Assembly: GCF_022761125.1 (NCBI RefSeq)
Contig: NZ_JAKWJR010000005.1
Span: 310,001-374,000, forward strand
Source: Nocardioides sp. SR21
GTDB lineage: Bacteria; Actinomycetota; Actinomycetes; Propionibacteriales; Nocardioidaceae
Reading direction: 5' to 3'
DNA length: 64,000 bases
The notes under the pieces are model-generated. The model worked only from the letters and a program-made list of their open reading frames with translations. It was not told the origin of the DNA and did no database searches. Of the stretch, positions 61,315-64,000 are shown piece after piece. Position 1 is the stretch's first letter. The number at the start of each line of letters is the position of its first letter. Position numbers and translations under genes: made by a program.

Positions 61315-61842
61315 ATGCCGAGCTTCGAGTTCGAGGGCAAGCGGCCCTCCGTCCACCCCGAGGCGTTCGTCGCGCCGACTGCTACCCTGATCGGCGACGT
61401 GACCGTCGAGAAGGGCGCCAGCGTCTGGTACGGCGCGGTCCTGCGCGCCGACATCTGCACGATCGTGGTCCGCGAGGGCGCGAACGTGCAGGACAACTCG
61501 GTCCTCCACGCGGCGCCGGGCGAGACCCTGGTGATCGGGCGCAACTCCACCGTCGGGCACGGCTGCGTCGTGCACTGCGCCGAGGTCGGCGAGCAGGCGC
61601 TGGTCGGCAACGGCTCGACGCTGCTCGACCACGCGACCGTCGGCCCGCGCACCCTGGTCGCCGCCGGGTCGGTCGTCACCCCGGGCACCCAGCTCCCCGG
61701 TGGGATGGTCGTCGCGGGCATCCCCGCGAAGCCGACCAAGCCGATCGAGGGCACCTCGTCGGAGTTCTGGGTCGAGCAGAACCCGCCGTACTACCAGGAG
61801 CTCGCCCAGCGGCACCGCGACGGGGCCAAGGAGGTCTCGTGA
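61315..61842 (+). CDS. gamma carbonic anhydrase family protein
   Basis: 175 residues with the left-handed beta-helix of hexapeptide repeats. PSVHPEAFVAPTATLIGDVTVEKGASVWYGAVLRADICTIVVREGANVQDNSVLH then GRNSTVGHGCVVHCAEVGEQALVGNGSTLL, with histidines at the positions expected for the zinc triad (H near 66, 88 and 93). It would hydrate carbon dioxide or bind metal; activity of many members is unproven. ATG 61315 is preferred over an ATG 15 nt earlier. The end overlaps the crotonase GTG (GTGA). Confidence 0.88.
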   Translation: MPSFEFEGKRPSVHPEAFVAPTATLIGDVTVEKGASVWYGAVLRADICTIVVREGANVQDNSVLHAAPGETLVIGRNSTVGHGCVVHCAEVGEQALVGNGSTLLDHATVGPRTLVAAGSVVTPGTQLPGGMVVAGIPAKPTKPIEGTSSEFWVEQNPPYYQELAQRHRDGAKEVS

Positions 61843-62594
61843 GCGTTCGCGTCGAGGTCGACGGCCCGGTCACGACCGTCGTGATCGACCGGCCCGAGGC
61901 GCGCAACGCCGTCGACGGGCCGACCGCAGTGGCGCTCGCGGACGCGTTCCGCGCGTTCGACGCGGACCCGGAGCAGCGGGTCGCAGTCCTGTACGGCGAC
62001 GGCGGCACGTTCTGCGCGGGCGCCGACCTCAAGGCGATCGGGACCGAGCACGGCAACCACGTGACTGAGGGAGGGGACGGCCCGATGGGCCCGACCCGGA
62101 TGCGGCTGTCCAAGCCGGTGATCGCCGCGATCGAGGGGTACGCCGTGGCCGGCGGCCTCGAGCTCGCGCTGTGGTGCGACCTCCGGGTGGCGGGCGGCGA
62201 CGCCGTGCTGGGCGTGTTCTGCCGGCGCTGGGGCGTGCCGCTCATCGACGGCGGCACGGTCCGGCTCCCGCGGCTGATCGGCGAGAGCCGGGCGATGGAT
62301 CTCATCCTCACCGGCCGCCCGCTCGACGCCTGGGAGGCCGAGCGGATGGGGCTGGTCAACCGCGTCGTCCCCGTCGGCACCGCCCGGGCCGAGGCCCTGG
62401 TGCTTGCGCACACGCTCGCGGAGCTGCCGCAGGAGTGCCTGCGCCAGGACCGGCTCTCGGTGCTCGAGCAGGCCGGCCTCTCCGAGGACGAGGCGATGGC
62501 GAACGAGCTGCGGCACGGGATCGTCTCGCTCGAGGCGGGCGCGATCGAGGGCGCGGCCCGGTTCGCGGGCGGCGCCGGTCGGCACGGGGCCTAG
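61839..62594 (+). CDS. enoyl-CoA hydratase/isomerase family protein (crotonase fold)
   Basis: 251 residues. CoA-pocket motifs are GTFCAGADLKAIG (56-68) and KPVIAAIEGYAVAGGLELALWCDLRVA (92-118). E108 occupies the first catalytic Glu, but the second (in the GxPE.. segment of hydratases) is replaced by Cys (GVFCRRWGVPLIDGG, C128), so hydratase activity is doubtful and an isomerase, hydrolase or other role is possible. It is co-transcribed with the carbonic anhydrase gene. The stop uses the CTAG shared with the convergent small gene. Confidence 0.85.
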   Translation: MSVRVEVDGPVTTVVIDRPEARNAVDGPTAVALADAFRAFDADPEQRVAVLYGDGGTFCAGADLKAIGTEHGNHVTEGGDGPMGPTRMRLSKPVIAAIEGYAVAGGLELALWCDLRVAGGDAVLGVFCRRWGVPLIDGGTVRLPRLIGESRAMDLILTGRPLDAWEAERMGLVNRVVPVGTARAEALVLAHTLAELPQECLRQDRLSVLEQAGLSEDEAMANELRHGIVSLEAGAIEGAARFAGGAGRHGA

Positions 62595-62917
62595 GCCGGC
62601 GGCTCGTCCAGGCAGAGCGCGACCAACGTGGTCGCACCGCGCGCGGTGAAGATCCGCCAGCCGGTGTCGAAGTCGACGAAGCGGAGCCTCCCTGCGGGAG
62701 AGCGGACCACGGCGGACAGCGGCTGCTGCCCGGGATCGAAGCCGGTCGTCGAGCAGGTGTGCGCGTCGAGCATCCGGTAGGTCCGCGTGGAGCTGTGGTC
62801 GACCGAGGGCGGCGCGGGCGACGGCCCGAGCGCGCCGAGTGCCAGGACGGCCCCGGCGACCGCGACCTTGACGCCGGTGGTCGCCAGGCGGGCGGGGCGA
62901 GGCAGTCCCTGCGGCAT
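62591..62917 (-). CDS. small exported or membrane-anchored hypothetical protein
   Basis: 108 residues from ATG 62917, with GGAGGACCG upstream, which makes this start better than ATGs further out. An N-terminal hydrophobic stretch (VKVAVAGAVLALGALG) is a signal or anchor; the rest contains two cysteines (AHTCSTTG, VALCLDEPP) that could pair outside the cell. I do not recognise the family. Its stop shares CTAG with the crotonase gene. Confidence 0.6.
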   Translation of the reverse strand: MPQGLPRPARLATTGVKVAVAGAVLALGALGPSPAPPSVDHSSTRTYRMLDAHTCSTTGFDPGQQPLSAVVRSPAGRLRFVDFDTGWRIFTARGATTLVALCLDEPPA

Positions 62918-63005
62918 CGGTCCTCCTTGCGGTCTCCGGGCCAACGAGCAGGACCGCCGGGAGGTGACGGGCCGCATTGATCCAGGGATGGGTGAGGATG
63001 GGGGC

Positions 63006-63877
<872 letters not shown>

Positions 63878-63881
<4 letters not shown>

Positions 63882-64000
63882 CGTCCGGACTCGTCGACCG
63901 CCACATCTCCTTCCTGGAGGCGCTCCGCGCCGCCGGGATGTCGGTGTCGCTCGCCGAGGACCTGGACGCCGTCGCCGCGCTCTCCGCGGTCGGCTGGGAC
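63878..64000 (+). CDS. VWA domain-containing protein (CoxE-like), 3' end outside window
   Basis: Only 41 residues are present, from GTG 63878: MTSGLVDRHISFLEALRAAGMSVSLAEDLDAVAALSAVGW. The segment RHISFLEALRAAGMSVSLAEDLDA is the common start of CoxE-like VWA proteins, which pair with MoxR ATPases. The GTGA overlap with the ATPase supports this. The metal-binding DxSxS site would lie beyond the window. Confidence 0.75.

Overview
This is a window of a high-GC actinobacterial chromosome, most like Nocardioides or a close relative (an inference). The grounds are GC-rich codon use with many GTG starts, a TreY/TreZ/GlgX trehalose locus, an F420-dependent (Ddn-type) oxidoreductase, a TIGR03086-type protein, a TadA-associated protein, Tat and lipoprotein signals, and many TANNNT -10 boxes placed about 6-8 nt from the start codon, which suggests leaderless mRNAs. 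I see no prophage, transposase, rRNA or CRISPR array. All chromosomal genes look intact, and one (thpR) carries an in-frame repeat insertion.

Layout. 1-4.4 kb: DUF4235 end, MFS transporter, secreted hydrolase, Ddn-like protein divergent from menB. 4.4-10.7 kb: a methyltransferase, then a translationally coupled GTPase / methyltransferase / sirtuin trio, then a TetR regulator divergent from an MMPL exporter. 10.8-15.5 kb: hemerythrin-like protein, lipoprotein, Tat-exported protein, membrane protein, O-acyltransferase. 15.5-26.6 kb: acyl-CoA dehydrogenase, glgX-treY-treZ operon, DHA2 transporter, VIT1-type transporter, thpR, small alarmone synthetase. 26.7-31.7 kb: pntAA-pntAB-pntB, upp, TadA partner plus tadA, and small membrane proteins. 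32.4-35.2 kb: methyltransferase divergent from LysR, and an LLM oxidoreductase.

35.2-42.9 kb is a catabolic island: LacI regulator, a four half-site operator, TRAP transporter (Q, M, P), NAD-type shikimate/quinate dehydrogenase, phosphotriesterase-family hydrolase, and a fused 3-dehydroshikimate dehydratase/VOC protein. Together these would import shikimate (or a relative) and convert it to protocatechuate. 42.9-55.5 kb is a complete L-rhamnose locus: LacI regulator, operators, ABC importer (ATPase, two permeases, binding protein), mutarotase, isomerase, bifunctional aldolase/dehydrogenase, rhamnulokinase and an L-lactate-dehydrogenase-like flavoprotein, giving DHAP plus L-lactate and then pyruvate.

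55.5-64 kb: rifampin ADP-ribosyltransferase (arr), secreted proteins, CocE/NonD hydrolase, MarR regulator with twin operators, TIGR03086 protein, tRNA-Ser(CGA) with terminator, a Ser/Thr/Pro-rich stalk protein, gamma carbonic anhydrase, a crotonase, and a MoxR ATPase coupled to a VWA (CoxE-like) protein cut by the window end. There is no gene-free stretch over 300 bases. The larger gaps (43.9-44.1, 48.8-49.0, 52.6-52.8 kb) hold operators, a terminator and hairpin repeats, all described below.
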